26,633 nt of DNA from Clostridiales bacterium (GTDB taxonomy: Bacteria; Bacillota; Clostridia; Oscillospirales; Oscillospiraceae), in contig SFIL01000013.1 of NCBI GenBank assembly GCA_004556205.1, forward strand, positions 1 through 26,633. The letters are read 5' to 3'. Positions 1 to 8,165 of this stretch are shown one piece after another. The translations under genes and the position numbers were made by a program. The stretch's first letter is position 1. Each line of letters starts with the position of its first letter. A model generated the notes under the pieces. It did not search any database and was not told the origin of the DNA. It was given only the letters and a program-made list of their open reading frames with translations.

Positions 1-158
1 GTTCATGTTTCTCGTTGTTTAATTTACAAGGTACATCGCCATCTCGCGGACAGCTCCAACATATTATCATATCCACTCCCCTATGTCAAGAAGTTTTTTC
101 AAAATTTTTAAGTTTTTTTGAGCAGGCACATTTACATTACTTTACCAAATCTCGCCTC

Positions 159-187
159 TTGCATTATTTACCGTTTCGGTGTATCAT
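159..187 (+). promoter_or_regulatory. Predicted sigma-A promoter of the SLH/M15 gene
   Basis: A TTGCAT -35 element (159-164) and a TATCAT -10 element (182-187) are separated by exactly 17 bp, 36 bp upstream of the start codon at 223. The rest of 1-158 is AT-rich and shows no gene; T-runs near 91-120 are the only notable feature. Confidence 0.5.
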
Positions 188-222
188 TGTGGTAGACATA
201 ATTCGACAGAAGAGGTGGTATC

Positions 223-1707
223 ATGAGAAACAGGCTGTTATCCTCGCTGCTTGCATTCTGTATGTTGGTTGCGGCAATCGCAACGGTGTCCGCAGCGTAT
301 ACCGATATTGACGATCACTGGGGAAAGGCGTATATCGAGCAGGCAACCGCTCTCGGACTCTTTGGCGGTGTCAGCGAGACGGAATTTGCCCCGAATGGCA
401 CAATGACGCGCGGGATGTTTGTGACGGTACTTGGGCGCCTCGAAGGAATCAACCTTGCACACTGGAGCAGCAACGGAATTTCTGCAATCTTCGCAGATGT
501 TGCACCGAATGCATATTATGCGCCCTATGTCGCATGGGCGCTCTGCAACGGGATCGTCGATGGTATGACGCCGAACACTTTCGAACCTGACGCACCGGTT
601 ACGCGTGAGCAGGCTGCGAAGCTCGTTGCATTTTATGTTGAGAAAATGCGACACGGGCTAAAGCCTGCCGCAAATAATACGGTTATTCCCGACAGCTTTG
701 CCGATGCGGACACTATCTCCCCTTGGGCAGCAAGCTCGGTAAATATCCTGCGAATTCTCGGGATCCTGAACGGTATGGAGAATGAAGCAGGTGAGCTTTG
801 TTTCCTGCCGCAGAATACTCTTACCAGGGCAGAATGTGCCGCAATCTTCTGCCGTGTCAGCAGTGCGTTAGTTCGTTCAAACGAGACGCCCGTTCTACCC
901 TCGACGCTTACCCTCAGCGATAATGCGGTCAGCCTTTTTGTCGGTGACACATTTTTGCTCCGCGCGAGTATACTGCCGCAAGAGGCACGGCTTACTTCGT
1001 TGATTTGGCGTAGCTCCGACCCAAAGGTCGTAACCGTGGACGAAAGTGGAGCAGTTGCCTGCGTTGGCGTCGGTACGGCAACCGTATCTGTGCTTGCGCC
1101 AAACGGTCTGCGTTCCGCTTGTGTCTTCACCTGCCGTGAGAAAAACGGTTCGCTTGCAAGTGCAGACGAAACCTACGAGGAAAAATGCACGCGAATGTTC
1201 GGCAAAGTAGTCAGTGATCCGCGGATGTACTATGCAAGATATGACGAAAGCGGCAATTATAACGGCATGGACTATGCGCGCGCCAAAGCGGATATGGTCG
1301 ATGTTACCGTGCGTGTGTGGGACTTTAACAGCAGCGGCGTAAAAGTCACAAAAACGATGACGGTTCAAGTACATAAGAACATCGCGCCGACCGTTAAAGC
1401 GATTTTTGAGGAGATCTACAACGGAAAGGAACAGTTCCCGATCCATTATCTCGGCGGTTTCAGTTACGGCGGACGTTCGGAACACACCATCGGCTGTGCC
1501 ATCGACATCAATTATGAGGAAAACTACTATTATAATCCGAATACCGGCGAGACTGTCGGAAAATATTGGAAGCCCGGTGAGGATCCCTATTCCATTCCGC
1601 TTGACGGCGAGGTTGCACAGATCTTTGAAAAGTACGGCTTCCGTCAAGGTGCATATTGGAACAGTGGCGCGAAGGATTATATGCACTTCAGTTATTTTTG
1701 GACATAA
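223..1707 (+). CDS. SLH-domain wall protein with Ig-like domain and M15 peptidase domain
   Basis: The 494-residue product is a secreted cell-wall protein. Residues 1-24 form a signal peptide with a VSA/A cleavage site. Three S-layer homology repeats follow (about 27-68, 88-130 and 160-205, with DIDDHWGKAYIEQA as the first), which in this family bind pyruvylated secondary wall polymer. A bacterial Ig-like (Big_2) domain spans about 226-300. The C-terminal part, about 320-494, matches the D-Ala-D-Ala carboxypeptidase/M15 fold: His421 and Asp428 in SEHTIGCAIDIN and His488 in DYMHFSYF are the expected zinc ligands, with Asp485 in the catalytic-acid position. It is therefore probably an active peptidoglycan peptidase tethered to the wall; substrate is inferred. 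The start is set by an AGGTGG ribosome site a few bases upstream. It is a single-gene unit, convergent with the next gene. Confidence 0.9.
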   Translation: MRNRLLSSLLAFCMLVAAIATVSAAYTDIDDHWGKAYIEQATALGLFGGVSETEFAPNGTMTRGMFVTVLGRLEGINLAHWSSNGISAIFADVAPNAYYAPYVAWALCNGIVDGMTPNTFEPDAPVTREQAAKLVAFYVEKMRHGLKPAANNTVIPDSFADADTISPWAASSVNILRILGILNGMENEAGELCFLPQNTLTRAECAAIFCRVSSALVRSNETPVLPSTLTLSDNAVSLFVGDTFLLRASILPQEARLTSLIWRSSDPKVVTVDESGAVACVGVGTATVSVLAPNGLRSACVFTCREKNGSLASADETYEEKCTRMFGKVVSDPRMYYARYDESGNYNGMDYARAKADMVDVTVRVWDFNSSGVKVTKTMTVQVHKNIAPTVKAIFEEIYNGKEQFPIHYLGGFSYGGRSEHTIGCAIDINYEENYYYNPNTGETVGKYWKPGEDPYSIPLDGEVAQIFEKYGFRQGAYWNSGAKDYMHFSYFWT

Positions 1708-1713
1708 TGAACA

Positions 1714-2011
1714 AAGCGGGTCGCACGACCCGCTTCAGGCTGTCGATAAAGCCCGAAACCGACAAAATCAGAAAACATTTTCAGACATTCAAAGTATGGA
1801 CCGTTAATCATCTTTATAGAGATTTTCCGAACTTTTTTCTTATTATAAAAAATGTGATTCATTAAGATTTTGACTTACTGCGCAACTCTCGCCTTACCGT
1901 ACCTATGTACGCCGACAGTCGAGAGTTGCTTGTCTTTCGAGCTTTCTCGACAGTCTCCCAGCGTGTCGAATAAGTTTTTCGACACGCTGAAGCGGGTCGC
2001 ACGACCCGCTT
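1714..2011. repeat. Spacer bounded by inverted copies of a 22-bp palindrome, with internal hairpins
   Basis: This gene-free stretch between two convergent genes is packed with dyads. A perfect palindrome (arms AAGCGGGTCG/CGACCCGCTT, 2-bp centre) occurs at 1714-1735 and again at 1990-2011. The similarity extends beyond the palindrome in inverted orientation (TCGACA..CTGAAGCGGG on the inner side of both), so the two ends face each other like terminal repeats. Inside lie a 10-bp-arm hairpin (1882-1891 with 1920-1929, itself holding a small 1898-1911 hairpin) and a perfect 12-bp-arm hairpin (1959-1970 with 1978-1989). The right palindrome touches the stop codon of the minus-strand gene and is followed on the plus strand by TTTTATCTTT, so it can also terminate the SLH transcript. 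Whether this is a dispersed element is not decidable from one window. Confidence 0.6.
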
Positions 2012-3856
2012 TTATCTTTGATATAGAATCAGGCAGTCATCTATCCGATCCGTCTCTGCATAACCACGCGATTGCAGGAATCGGGTGAATTCGGAGAAGC
2101 CGCCGTATTTTTTGTAACTGGACGTATCCGAAGGATCGAGCAGCACATAGTCTGCTGACAGGGTATGTTCTCTTGAGGCATATCCTATATCATACAGCAC
2201 TTCCCGACCGCTCAGCTTCGTTGTATAAAAGGTAGTTGCCGCAACTGCCGCCTCATCGGGAATCACTTCGAGAAAATCATCAAGCTGTTTGTAATACGTC
2301 CGATTTTCAAAATACAGCCTGATATAGTATACTCCCCTGCCGAAGCACGTGGCTGAAAAACAGCAGAGCGCCGTAAGCAGCGAGAGCAGCAGCGGAAGCT
2401 TTGCGAGAAAGCTGCGTTTTGAAAGCGTCTGCATCAGATCTGACAGATTCAGAAGCGTTAGATACAGCAGAAACGCCGTCGAACCGAAGGTGTACTGAAA
2501 ATAGATATCGTGCTGATAGCGATAGTCAGACAGCAGATTAACCAAAACATACGGAATCAACAGGAAGAAACGTTCATATTTGCACGTAAAAAGCGGAAGA
2601 CCGAGCAACGGCAGAAACGTAAGCATGATAAATTGCAGCTTGTCCGCATCGGCGCATTCATACAGCGCTTTCATGGGTAAGAGCAGCACAGTTTTGATAA
2701 CGGAAAGCAGCGACGAGGCACCCTCGGGCATAAGGTTTCCGTATCGGTATGTCATCACGCCGTCTCCGCATCTTGCGAGATAGGAGGTAACCGCGAAGAA
2801 CCACAAAAGCGACGACAGCAGAAGCAGTATTCCCGTTTTAACTCCTTTGCGGTTGCAGGGCTTGAGCAGCGAATGTGCCGTCAGATAGATGCCCGCTACG
2901 GCGACATAGACTGCCGCGTCCTCCTTAACCATGAGTGTCAAGCCCGCAAAAAGCGCAATGCGCCAAGCCTTTTCACAGTCGATGGCATAGAAAAGCCAAA
3001 GCAATAAAGGTGTCAGGAATGCGTTTTCGTGAAGGTCATATGCTGCGCCGCCGGAGTATGCGGGATAGAGAAAGAGCAGCAAGCACAAAAGCACACGCAT
3101 CATCGGTGAAAAGCCGTGCTTCCTTGCAAGCAGCCACAGCGGAATCGCCGCTGTGGCAAGCAGCGCCGCCTGTAGGATCTGAAGCGTCTCCGGTCGCGGG
3201 AAAAGACAATAAAAAGGCAGTAAAAGATAATAGATCGGTGAGACGTGGACATCAAAGTGTGAAAACAAACCGTCCCGTTCTAAGGTCGTAGTCGGGAGTC
3301 CCGTCGTCCGCATCTGATGAAACATCTGCGAGAAAATACCGAAATCGTAGGTCGGCGCACGATAGGCCAAGACACGGCAGACCGTCCACAGGCTGACGAA
3401 CAGAAAGAATACCAGCGCAGCCACTGCCGTGAGGCAAAGCGCGGGACGTCGTTTCTGTTCCATCGGCGTCGGTGTCTCGCTCTTTGGTGCTTGTCCCTTC
3501 CAAGCATATACAAGAAAAAGTAGCAGGCACAGCAGCGTGATTCCCAAAAACGCAGGTGAAAACGAGTCATACAGCGAGACGGTCATCAAAACGGCAAAGG
3601 TACCTGCCATGAGCCATCTTTCAAAGCATTTTGTCTCCGCAAAACGAGATACAAGCAAAAGGAGAACAAAATTCACAAACATAAGGCACAGCACTCTGAC
3701 ACTTGACATCTGTGCAAGTGCTTCCAGTCCGTTTAAGTCGCGCATTTGCGACGGCAGGAGGGAGAATTCAACGGTCACGGCAAGCAGCCACGCAAGAATC
3801 ACGCGCCGCACCAAGTCTGCTGAGACTGCACGATTTTTCTGTTTTGTCATCTGCAT
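2012..3856 (-). CDS. DUF2079 family polytopic membrane protein
   Basis: A roughly 614-residue integral membrane protein with about a dozen hydrophobic helices. The stretch around YDFGIFSQMFHQM, followed by FSHFDVHVSPIYYLLLPFY and then LPLLGLPLF-type segments, is the hallmark of the DUF2079 family, which resembles GT-C glycosyltransferases in topology but has no assigned reaction. An in-frame GTG lies at 3871, but the GGTGGGGG ribosome site is placed 8 bp upstream of the ATG at 3856, so the shorter start is preferred. The gene stands alone between the two-component terminator and the palindromic spacer; no promoter with good match was seen in 3857-3939, so weak own promoter or read-through from the kinase are both possible. 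The stop codon abuts the 1990-2011 palindrome. Confidence 0.8.
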   Translation of the reverse strand: MQMTKQKNRAVSADLVRRVILAWLLAVTVEFSLLPSQMRDLNGLEALAQMSSVRVLCLMFVNFVLLLLVSRFAETKCFERWLMAGTFAVLMTVSLYDSFSPAFLGITLLCLLLFLVYAWKGQAPKSETPTPMEQKRRPALCLTAVAALVFFLFVSLWTVCRVLAYRAPTYDFGIFSQMFHQMRTTGLPTTTLERDGLFSHFDVHVSPIYYLLLPFYCLFPRPETLQILQAALLATAAIPLWLLARKHGFSPMMRVLLCLLLFLYPAYSGGAAYDLHENAFLTPLLLWLFYAIDCEKAWRIALFAGLTLMVKEDAAVYVAVAGIYLTAHSLLKPCNRKGVKTGILLLLSSLLWFFAVTSYLARCGDGVMTYRYGNLMPEGASSLLSVIKTVLLLPMKALYECADADKLQFIMLTFLPLLGLPLFTCKYERFFLLIPYVLVNLLSDYRYQHDIYFQYTFGSTAFLLYLTLLNLSDLMQTLSKRSFLAKLPLLLSLLTALCCFSATCFGRGVYYIRLYFENRTYYKQLDDFLEVIPDEAAVAATTFYTTKLSGREVLYDIGYASREHTLSADYVLLDPSDTSSYKKYGGFSEFTRFLQSRGYAETDRIDDCLILYQR

Positions 3857-3931
3857 TCGGCATTCCCCCACCTGATTGCAAGCAGCTTGTCAGCGGTCGC
3901 CTGCAAATCCAGGCCCGATTCTCTGTTTTTC

Positions 3932-3971
3932 AAAAAAAGCACCCCCTGTACCGTCTATGGTACAGGGGGTG
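3932..3971 (-). terminator. Rho-independent terminator of the two-component operon
   Basis: A perfect 13-bp stem (3940-3952 pairing with 3959-3971, arms CACCCCCTGTACC and its complement, 6-nt loop) is followed on the minus strand by a run of seven T (3938-3932). It lies 26 bp after the kinase stop codon. Confidence 0.9.
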
Positions 3972-3996
3972 TCTTACAAAATGCCCAATCAAATTC

Positions 3997-5583
3997 TTAC
4001 AAATTTCTTTCGGTTTTCGGAAGCGTCACGATCGCGGAAAACTGCTCTCCGTCGATCTCGACACGGAAACTGCCGCCAACAGACTCCGTATAGGTCTGCG
4101 CAATGGCAAGCCCGAGTCCGCTGCCCTGCGTAGAGCGTGCCTTGTCGCCGCGCACGAAACGTTGCGTGATCTCCGTCGGTGAAAAATCCATCTCATACGA
4201 CGAAATATTTGTCATGCGCACCGTGCAGGTATCCTCCGACTCTGTCACCTGCAAATGAATGCGCGTGCCGCTGAGTGTGTATTTGACGGCGTTGCCCAGT
4301 AGATTCGCAAACACCTGATGCAGCCGCGCGCCATCCGTCGTGATGGGCAGTGCGTCCTTTTCATAGTGCCGCCGCACCGTCAGATTCGCGGCGGTGAGTC
4401 GGTCGTCAAACAGTCCGATCGTCTGTTCCAGAAGACGGATCAGGTCGATATTCTCCGTCTTTGATGCCTCCGCACCGCTGGATACTTTCGTCAGTTCAAA
4501 CAGCGACTCTACCAGCTCGCGCATATAGCCCGCCTTTTGGTTGAGGCGGATTAGCTGTTCCCTGCCCTGTTCGGAGAGGACTTCCTTTTGCAGCAGCTCG
4601 CCGTAACCAAGAATGGCAGTCAGCGGCGTGCGCAGATCGTGCGAGACATTGGAAATCAACTCGACCTTAAAACGCTCGCTCGTGACCGCACTCTGAATCG
4701 CAACGTCGCGCTGTGCACCAAGCTCGCTGAGCTGTGTCTCGGCTTCGGAAAACACGCCGTCTCTGACCTCAAGGCTCTCCCCGCTATGCAATCTGCCGAT
4801 CTGTTCCGTCAGATGCTCGATCCCACGCGCCATTCCTCTGAGACAGAGGGTCGAAAGGAGCGCGATCAACGCAAAAGACACGCACGGGAAGGCGAAGTAT
4901 AAGCTGTATGTACAACAGACGAGGCACGCCGCCGTACACAACAGCAGCGCCGCGAGTGTCCAAAGGAGTTGAAACGAAAGACACGCGCCGATGCTGCGTT
5001 TGGAAAGCCGTGCGGAAATGCGGTATGCCGCACTCCACGACAGCGGCAGCTTCCGAAAGACCCATGACCAAAGTCCGCGCAAGAGGGACAGAAGCAGTGC
5101 AGCAAGCAGAAATTGCACTGCCGCGACAAGCAAGGGTGCCGCCTCTCGCATATACAGGAACAAAAATACTGCAGGCGGTATCAGCAGCAGTTCTGCCTCA
5201 GGCCCGAGAAGGGGCTGCTTCTGCGGCTTGAAGAAAATAAAAAGCGCCGCCGATAATATCCCGATCACAAGCAGCACTGCCGCCGCGATCCAGAGCTTTT
5301 GCGCGCTGTCAGCGTGATACGTTGCCTTCGGAGCTGTCTCCGTCACACGCTCCTCCGTTTCGCTTTCCTCTGTCTGCGGCGCGGTTGCCGTGGTTGTGGG
5401 CGAAGTATCCTCAGACTCCGTAACCATCGTCGTCTTCCATTCCGTCGCGTCATAGCTCGTCTCCGCACTGCCGTCTCCTCTTGCCCGCTCTGATAATTGC
5501 AACAGGGCGCAGCCGCCTGCAAGGCATGCGGAGATCAACAGACACAGCAGCCCGCGCCATAGTCTACGGTTTTTCGAATGCAT
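3997..5583 (-). CDS. Sensor histidine kinase, VanS-like type, with disordered extracytoplasmic linker
   Basis: The 528-residue protein is a membrane histidine kinase. A first hydrophobic segment (about 10-30) is followed by a Ser/Thr/Glu-rich, low-complexity stretch (about 35-92), then several further membrane segments between about 95 and 246. The HisKA domain carries phosphoacceptor His315 in SNVSHDLRTPL. The ATPase domain has the N box (NLLGNAVKY) and the G2 box (GSGLGLAIAQ), but the usual DxGxG G1 box is replaced by NISSYEMDF before the F box RFVRGD; this variant is seen in a known subgroup of Firmicutes kinases. The gene overlaps the regulator gene by 20 bp, so the two are cotranscribed and probably translationally coupled. 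No recognised sensory domain is present, so the signal is unknown. Confidence 0.9.
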   Translation of the reverse strand: MHSKNRRLWRGLLCLLISACLAGGCALLQLSERARGDGSAETSYDATEWKTTMVTESEDTSPTTTATAPQTEESETEERVTETAPKATYHADSAQKLWIAAAVLLVIGILSAALFIFFKPQKQPLLGPEAELLLIPPAVFLFLYMREAAPLLVAAVQFLLAALLLSLLRGLWSWVFRKLPLSWSAAYRISARLSKRSIGACLSFQLLWTLAALLLCTAACLVCCTYSLYFAFPCVSFALIALLSTLCLRGMARGIEHLTEQIGRLHSGESLEVRDGVFSEAETQLSELGAQRDVAIQSAVTSERFKVELISNVSHDLRTPLTAILGYGELLQKEVLSEQGREQLIRLNQKAGYMRELVESLFELTKVSSGAEASKTENIDLIRLLEQTIGLFDDRLTAANLTVRRHYEKDALPITTDGARLHQVFANLLGNAVKYTLSGTRIHLQVTESEDTCTVRMTNISSYEMDFSPTEITQRFVRGDKARSTQGSGLGLAIAQTYTESVGGSFRVEIDGEQFSAIVTLPKTERNL

Positions 5584-6265
5584 AACCGATCCCCCAATGC
5601 ACTTTCAAATACTCCGGCTTTTTCGGATTCCGTTCGATCTTTTCACGGATCCGGCTGATATGCACCATGACGGTATTTTCAACAGCGTAGGCGTCCGAGG
5701 CCCAAACGCGTTCATAGATCTCCTCAGCAGAAAAGACCCGATTTGGATTTGACATCAAAAGTCGTAGAATTTTGAACTCCGTCGCAGTCAGTCGGACATT
5801 CTCGCCGTCCACGGTCAAGCGCTTGCTCTCTGTGTCCAGGCAAACCCGTCCGATCTCAATTTGGCTGCCGCGCGATGCCTCACGAATGGAGCCGAGGTCG
5901 TTATAGCGGCGAAGCAACGCCTTGACGCGCGCTAAAAGCTCCTGTTGATAAAAGGGTTTGACCAGATAATCGTCCGCGCCCGCTTGCAGTCCGAGCACAC
6001 GGTCGCTCCCCTCCGCTTTTGCCGAGAGCATCAAAATCGGCACATTACTCTCCTCCCGAATGCGGATGGTCGCGAGAATACCGTTGCATTGCGGCATCAT
6101 CACATCCATGATAATCAAGTGCGGCTTCCCATGTTCGGCAAGGCAGCAGGCGGCATTGCCGTCGGACGCCGTCAGCACCTCGTATCCCTCCTGCGAGAGC
6201 GTGGTTTCGATAATATTCAAGATCGACGCATCATCGTCAACCGCTAAAATCCGATATGCTTGCAT
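5564..6265 (-). CDS. OmpR/PhoB-family response regulator
   Basis: This 233-residue regulator has an N-terminal receiver domain with the acidic pocket Asp10/Asp11, the phosphoacceptor Asp54 (IIMDVMMP), Ser81 and Lys103 (YLVKPF). The C-terminal half, about 130-230, is a winged-helix DNA-binding domain ending in the typical VHWGIGYAFEKP segment. It is the first gene of the two-component operon and is read from a good AGGAG site 6 bp before the ATG. It should be phosphorylated by the overlapping kinase. Target genes are not evident; the TetR/antiporter operon starts about 100 bp away in the opposite direction and could be a target, but no direct-repeat operator was recognised to support that. Confidence 0.93.
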   Translation of the reverse strand: MQAYRILAVDDDASILNIIETTLSQEGYEVLTASDGNAACCLAEHGKPHLIIMDVMMPQCNGILATIRIREESNVPILMLSAKAEGSDRVLGLQAGADDYLVKPFYQQELLARVKALLRRYNDLGSIREASRGSQIEIGRVCLDTESKRLTVDGENVRLTATEFKILRLLMSNPNRVFSAEEIYERVWASDAYAVENTVMVHISRIREKIERNPKKPEYLKVHWGIGYAFEKP

Positions 6266-6292
6266 ATTTACGCTCCTAATGCTTTTGAAAAT

Positions 6293-6321
6293 AGTATAGC
6301 ACGCTGCAAGCTAAAGCGCAA
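6293..6321 (-). promoter_or_regulatory. Predicted promoter of the two-component operon
   Basis: On the minus strand TTGCGC (6316-6321) and TATACT (6293-6298) are separated by 17 bp and lie about 30 bp upstream of the regulator start codon. Confidence 0.55.
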
Positions 6322-6364
6322 GGCGGACAAGCTCCGACATTTTTTATTAAACCTTCCGCACGAC

Positions 6365-6393
6365 TTGACAATTGATAAACGCAGTGGTATAAC
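6365..6393 (+). promoter_or_regulatory. Strong predicted promoter of the TetR/antiporter operon
   Basis: A consensus TTGACA (6365-6370), a 17-bp spacer and TATAAC (6388-6393) precede the TetR gene. The last base of the -10 is also the first base of the inverted repeat at 6393-6422, so a protein on that repeat would block initiation. Confidence 0.75.
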
Positions 6394-6422
6394 GGAAACG
6401 AAAAGGAGATGAATCGTTTCCG
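6393..6422 (+). promoter_or_regulatory. Inverted repeat around the TetR ribosome site; likely autorepressor operator
   Basis: The arms CGGAAACG (6393-6400) and CGTTTCCG (6415-6422) are perfect inverted copies, 14 bp apart, so their centres are 22 bp or two helical turns apart. The sequence between holds the AAGGAG ribosome site (6403-6408), and the right arm ends on the first base of the GTG start codon. It fits an operator for the TetR protein it precedes, or an mRNA hairpin with the ribosome site in its loop. Confidence 0.55.
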
Positions 6423-6913
6423 TGCTGAAAGAAAAGCTGATCGAGGAATCCATTCGGTGTTTGCAGGAGGAGGGACTGCGTTTCTCGGTAGACTCTCTCG
6501 CAAAGCGGCTGAAGATTTCCAAAAAAACAATCTATCAGTATTTCCCTTCCAAAGAGGCGCTTGCCTACGCGCTCTATGAGAAATACTATGCCGACGCGGC
6601 ACAGATCGTCCAAAATCACCTCGCGCATAATGAAGCCGACTTACCGTCAGTGCTTTTGCGCTGCTATTTTGACGCAGCCTGTATGGTACGCAGAGAGATT
6701 TTTAATAAGTATTGTTTGAACAGCGCTGTCGGTGAATTCGCCTTGCGTCAGCATGCCGCGCTTTGGAGTATGATAAGACCGTACCTCTGCGGAGAAATGA
6801 CCGACAACGATGCGGAGATTTACCGTCTCATCATCGACGGCGCGTTTGACCGCGCCATAGCGAATCGCATCAATCCCGCCGAAGTAATTGAACTGTTAAG
6901 GAGGCTCTCATGA
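6422..6913 (+). CDS. TetR/AcrR family transcriptional regulator
   Basis: The 163-residue protein starts with a TetR helix-turn-helix (about 19-50: FSVDSLAKRLKISKKTIYQY, then FPSKEALAYALYEKY), followed by an all-helical ligand-binding region that is short for the family. The GTG at 6422 is chosen because an in-frame stop lies at 6410-6412 and no ATG lies between; the AAGGAG site is 13 bp upstream, longer than ideal. The gene ends in an ATGA overlap with the antiporter gene, which implies coupled translation and that the antiporter is its main target. Autorepression through the 6393-6422 repeat is inferred. The inducer is unknown. Confidence 0.88.
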   Translation: MLKEKLIEESIRCLQEEGLRFSVDSLAKRLKISKKTIYQYFPSKEALAYALYEKYYADAAQIVQNHLAHNEADLPSVLLRCYFDAACMVRREIFNKYCLNSAVGEFALRQHAALWSMIRPYLCGEMTDNDAEIYRLIIDGAFDRAIANRINPAEVIELLRRLS

Positions 6914-8127
6914 TCGTTCAAATTCTATGTGTATTTGCAATTGTCTGCATTGCGACCGTTGTGGGCAGACTCGCTGCAAAGGTCAAGCTGCCCGCCATCC
7001 TCGGCTGGCTCGTCACGGGCGTCGTGTTCGGTCCGTATCTTGCGCAGGTTGTCAACGCCGAGATCCTGGATGCGCAGTGGTACAAGATCACTGTAAAAGC
7101 CTTCGAATGTCTCGCCGGTGTGATGATCGGCAAGGAAATACTTTTCAAAAAACTTGCAAAGACCGGCAAACAGATCGTCGGCATTACCTTTGTACAATCT
7201 ATCGGTACCTTTATATTTGTTTCGCTCGTGTTCGGCATTGTTTTTTGGCTGTCTGGTATCCCTATTTATCTCGGGCTGATATTCGGCGGTATCGCGCTTG
7301 CCACCGCGCCTGCTCCTGCCCTGTCCATCGTCAACGAGTATCATACAAGCGGGCCCGTGACGCAGACGCTCATTCCCCTTGCTGCCATCGACGATGTGAT
7401 CGGGGTTGCCGTCTTTTTTACCGTGATCTCCGTAATTGCCTCGGTCAAGGGCGGCGCGGCGACCTCACCGCTCATCATTATTGCCTCGGTGTGTCTGCCT
7501 TTCGTGATCGGCATCGGCATCGGCGCACTCGCATCAATTGTCCTGAAGCGGATCAAACATCGCTATATGAGCTTTGCTCTGCTTCTGTGCTTCCTCGTTC
7601 TTTCCGCTGCCATCGGCATTGTTATCGACCTTTTTGTTTTCCACGCCTACCGTCTGAACTATATCCTGATCGGCATGGCATTCAGTGCCACACTGGTCAA
7701 CATGGTCCCAGAGGAAAAAACGGAGCCGCTATTTGCGCAGTATCAAGGCATTTTGAATCTCTCACTTGTGTTGGTGATTGTCAATCTCGGAATGCCGCTG
7801 GATTACCGTCTAATCGCAGGTGCCGGACTGTTTACCGCCGTCTATATTCTCTCGCGTGCTGTCGGTAAGATCGGCGGCGCATATCTCGGCGGGAAGCTTA
7901 CCAAAGCGCCGCACACGGTCACAAAATTTCTCGGCTTTACGCTTTTACCGCATTCCGGTGTCTCACTTGTCTTTACCGGTATCGCTGCATCGACTCTGAA
8001 CGGAATCGATCCTTCTCTTGCTACGATCGTGCAGGGAACAATCGTAGCGGCAGCGATCATCAACGAAGTCATCGCCGTGATCATCGCAAAATATGCATTC
8101 CAATGGGCGGGAGAAATCAAACAATAA
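6910..8127 (+). CDS. CPA2-type cation:proton antiporter
   Basis: A 405-residue membrane protein with about 12 helices of the monovalent cation:proton antiporter type 2 (Na+/H+ exchanger domain) family. The N-terminal VGRLAAKVKLPAILGWLVTG and the central segment ATAPAPALSIVNEY followed by PLAAIDDVIGVAVFF are typical; the Asp161-Asp162 pair is the ion-binding DD motif associated with electrogenic exchange. There is no C-terminal RCK/TrkA domain, so it is the short form without nucleotide gating. It begins inside the TetR stop codon (ATGA) and ends at a terminator 7 bp downstream. The transported ion (Na+, K+ or another cation) cannot be read from the sequence. Confidence 0.85.
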   Translation: MIVQILCVFAIVCIATVVGRLAAKVKLPAILGWLVTGVVFGPYLAQVVNAEILDAQWYKITVKAFECLAGVMIGKEILFKKLAKTGKQIVGITFVQSIGTFIFVSLVFGIVFWLSGIPIYLGLIFGGIALATAPAPALSIVNEYHTSGPVTQTLIPLAAIDDVIGVAVFFTVISVIASVKGGAATSPLIIIASVCLPFVIGIGIGALASIVLKRIKHRYMSFALLLCFLVLSAAIGIVIDLFVFHAYRLNYILIGMAFSATLVNMVPEEKTEPLFAQYQGILNLSLVLVIVNLGMPLDYRLIAGAGLFTAVYILSRAVGKIGGAYLGGKLTKAPHTVTKFLGFTLLPHSGVSLVFTGIAASTLNGIDPSLATIVQGTIVAAAIINEVIAVIIAKYAFQWAGEIKQ

Positions 8128-8134
8128 TGCAAAG

Positions 8135-8165
8135 CGGACGGCGAAAAACCGCCGTCCGTTCTTTT
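8135..8165 (+). terminator. Terminator after the antiporter, shared with the convergent racemase operon
   Basis: A 9-bp GC-rich stem (8135-8143 with 8150-8158, 6-nt loop) is followed on the plus strand by TTCTTTTATTTT. The convergent racemase gene ends within the T-tract, so on the minus strand the same hairpin follows its stop codon, though with a weaker T-run. Confidence 0.8.

Noticed and set aside
15..311. 98-codon plus-strand frame before and overlapping the SLH gene
   Set aside because: It overlaps the signal-peptide region of a much better gene, has no ribosome site and shows no motif.
1870..2088. 72-codon plus-strand frame over the hairpin spacer
   Set aside because: It is made of palindrome sequence, runs into the opposite-strand gene, and has no ribosome site; openness on both strands follows from the dyads.
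6927..7868. 313-codon plus-strand frame within the antiporter gene
   Set aside because: Shifted frame of a conserved membrane protein; Arg/Cys/His-rich and without hydrophobic helices.
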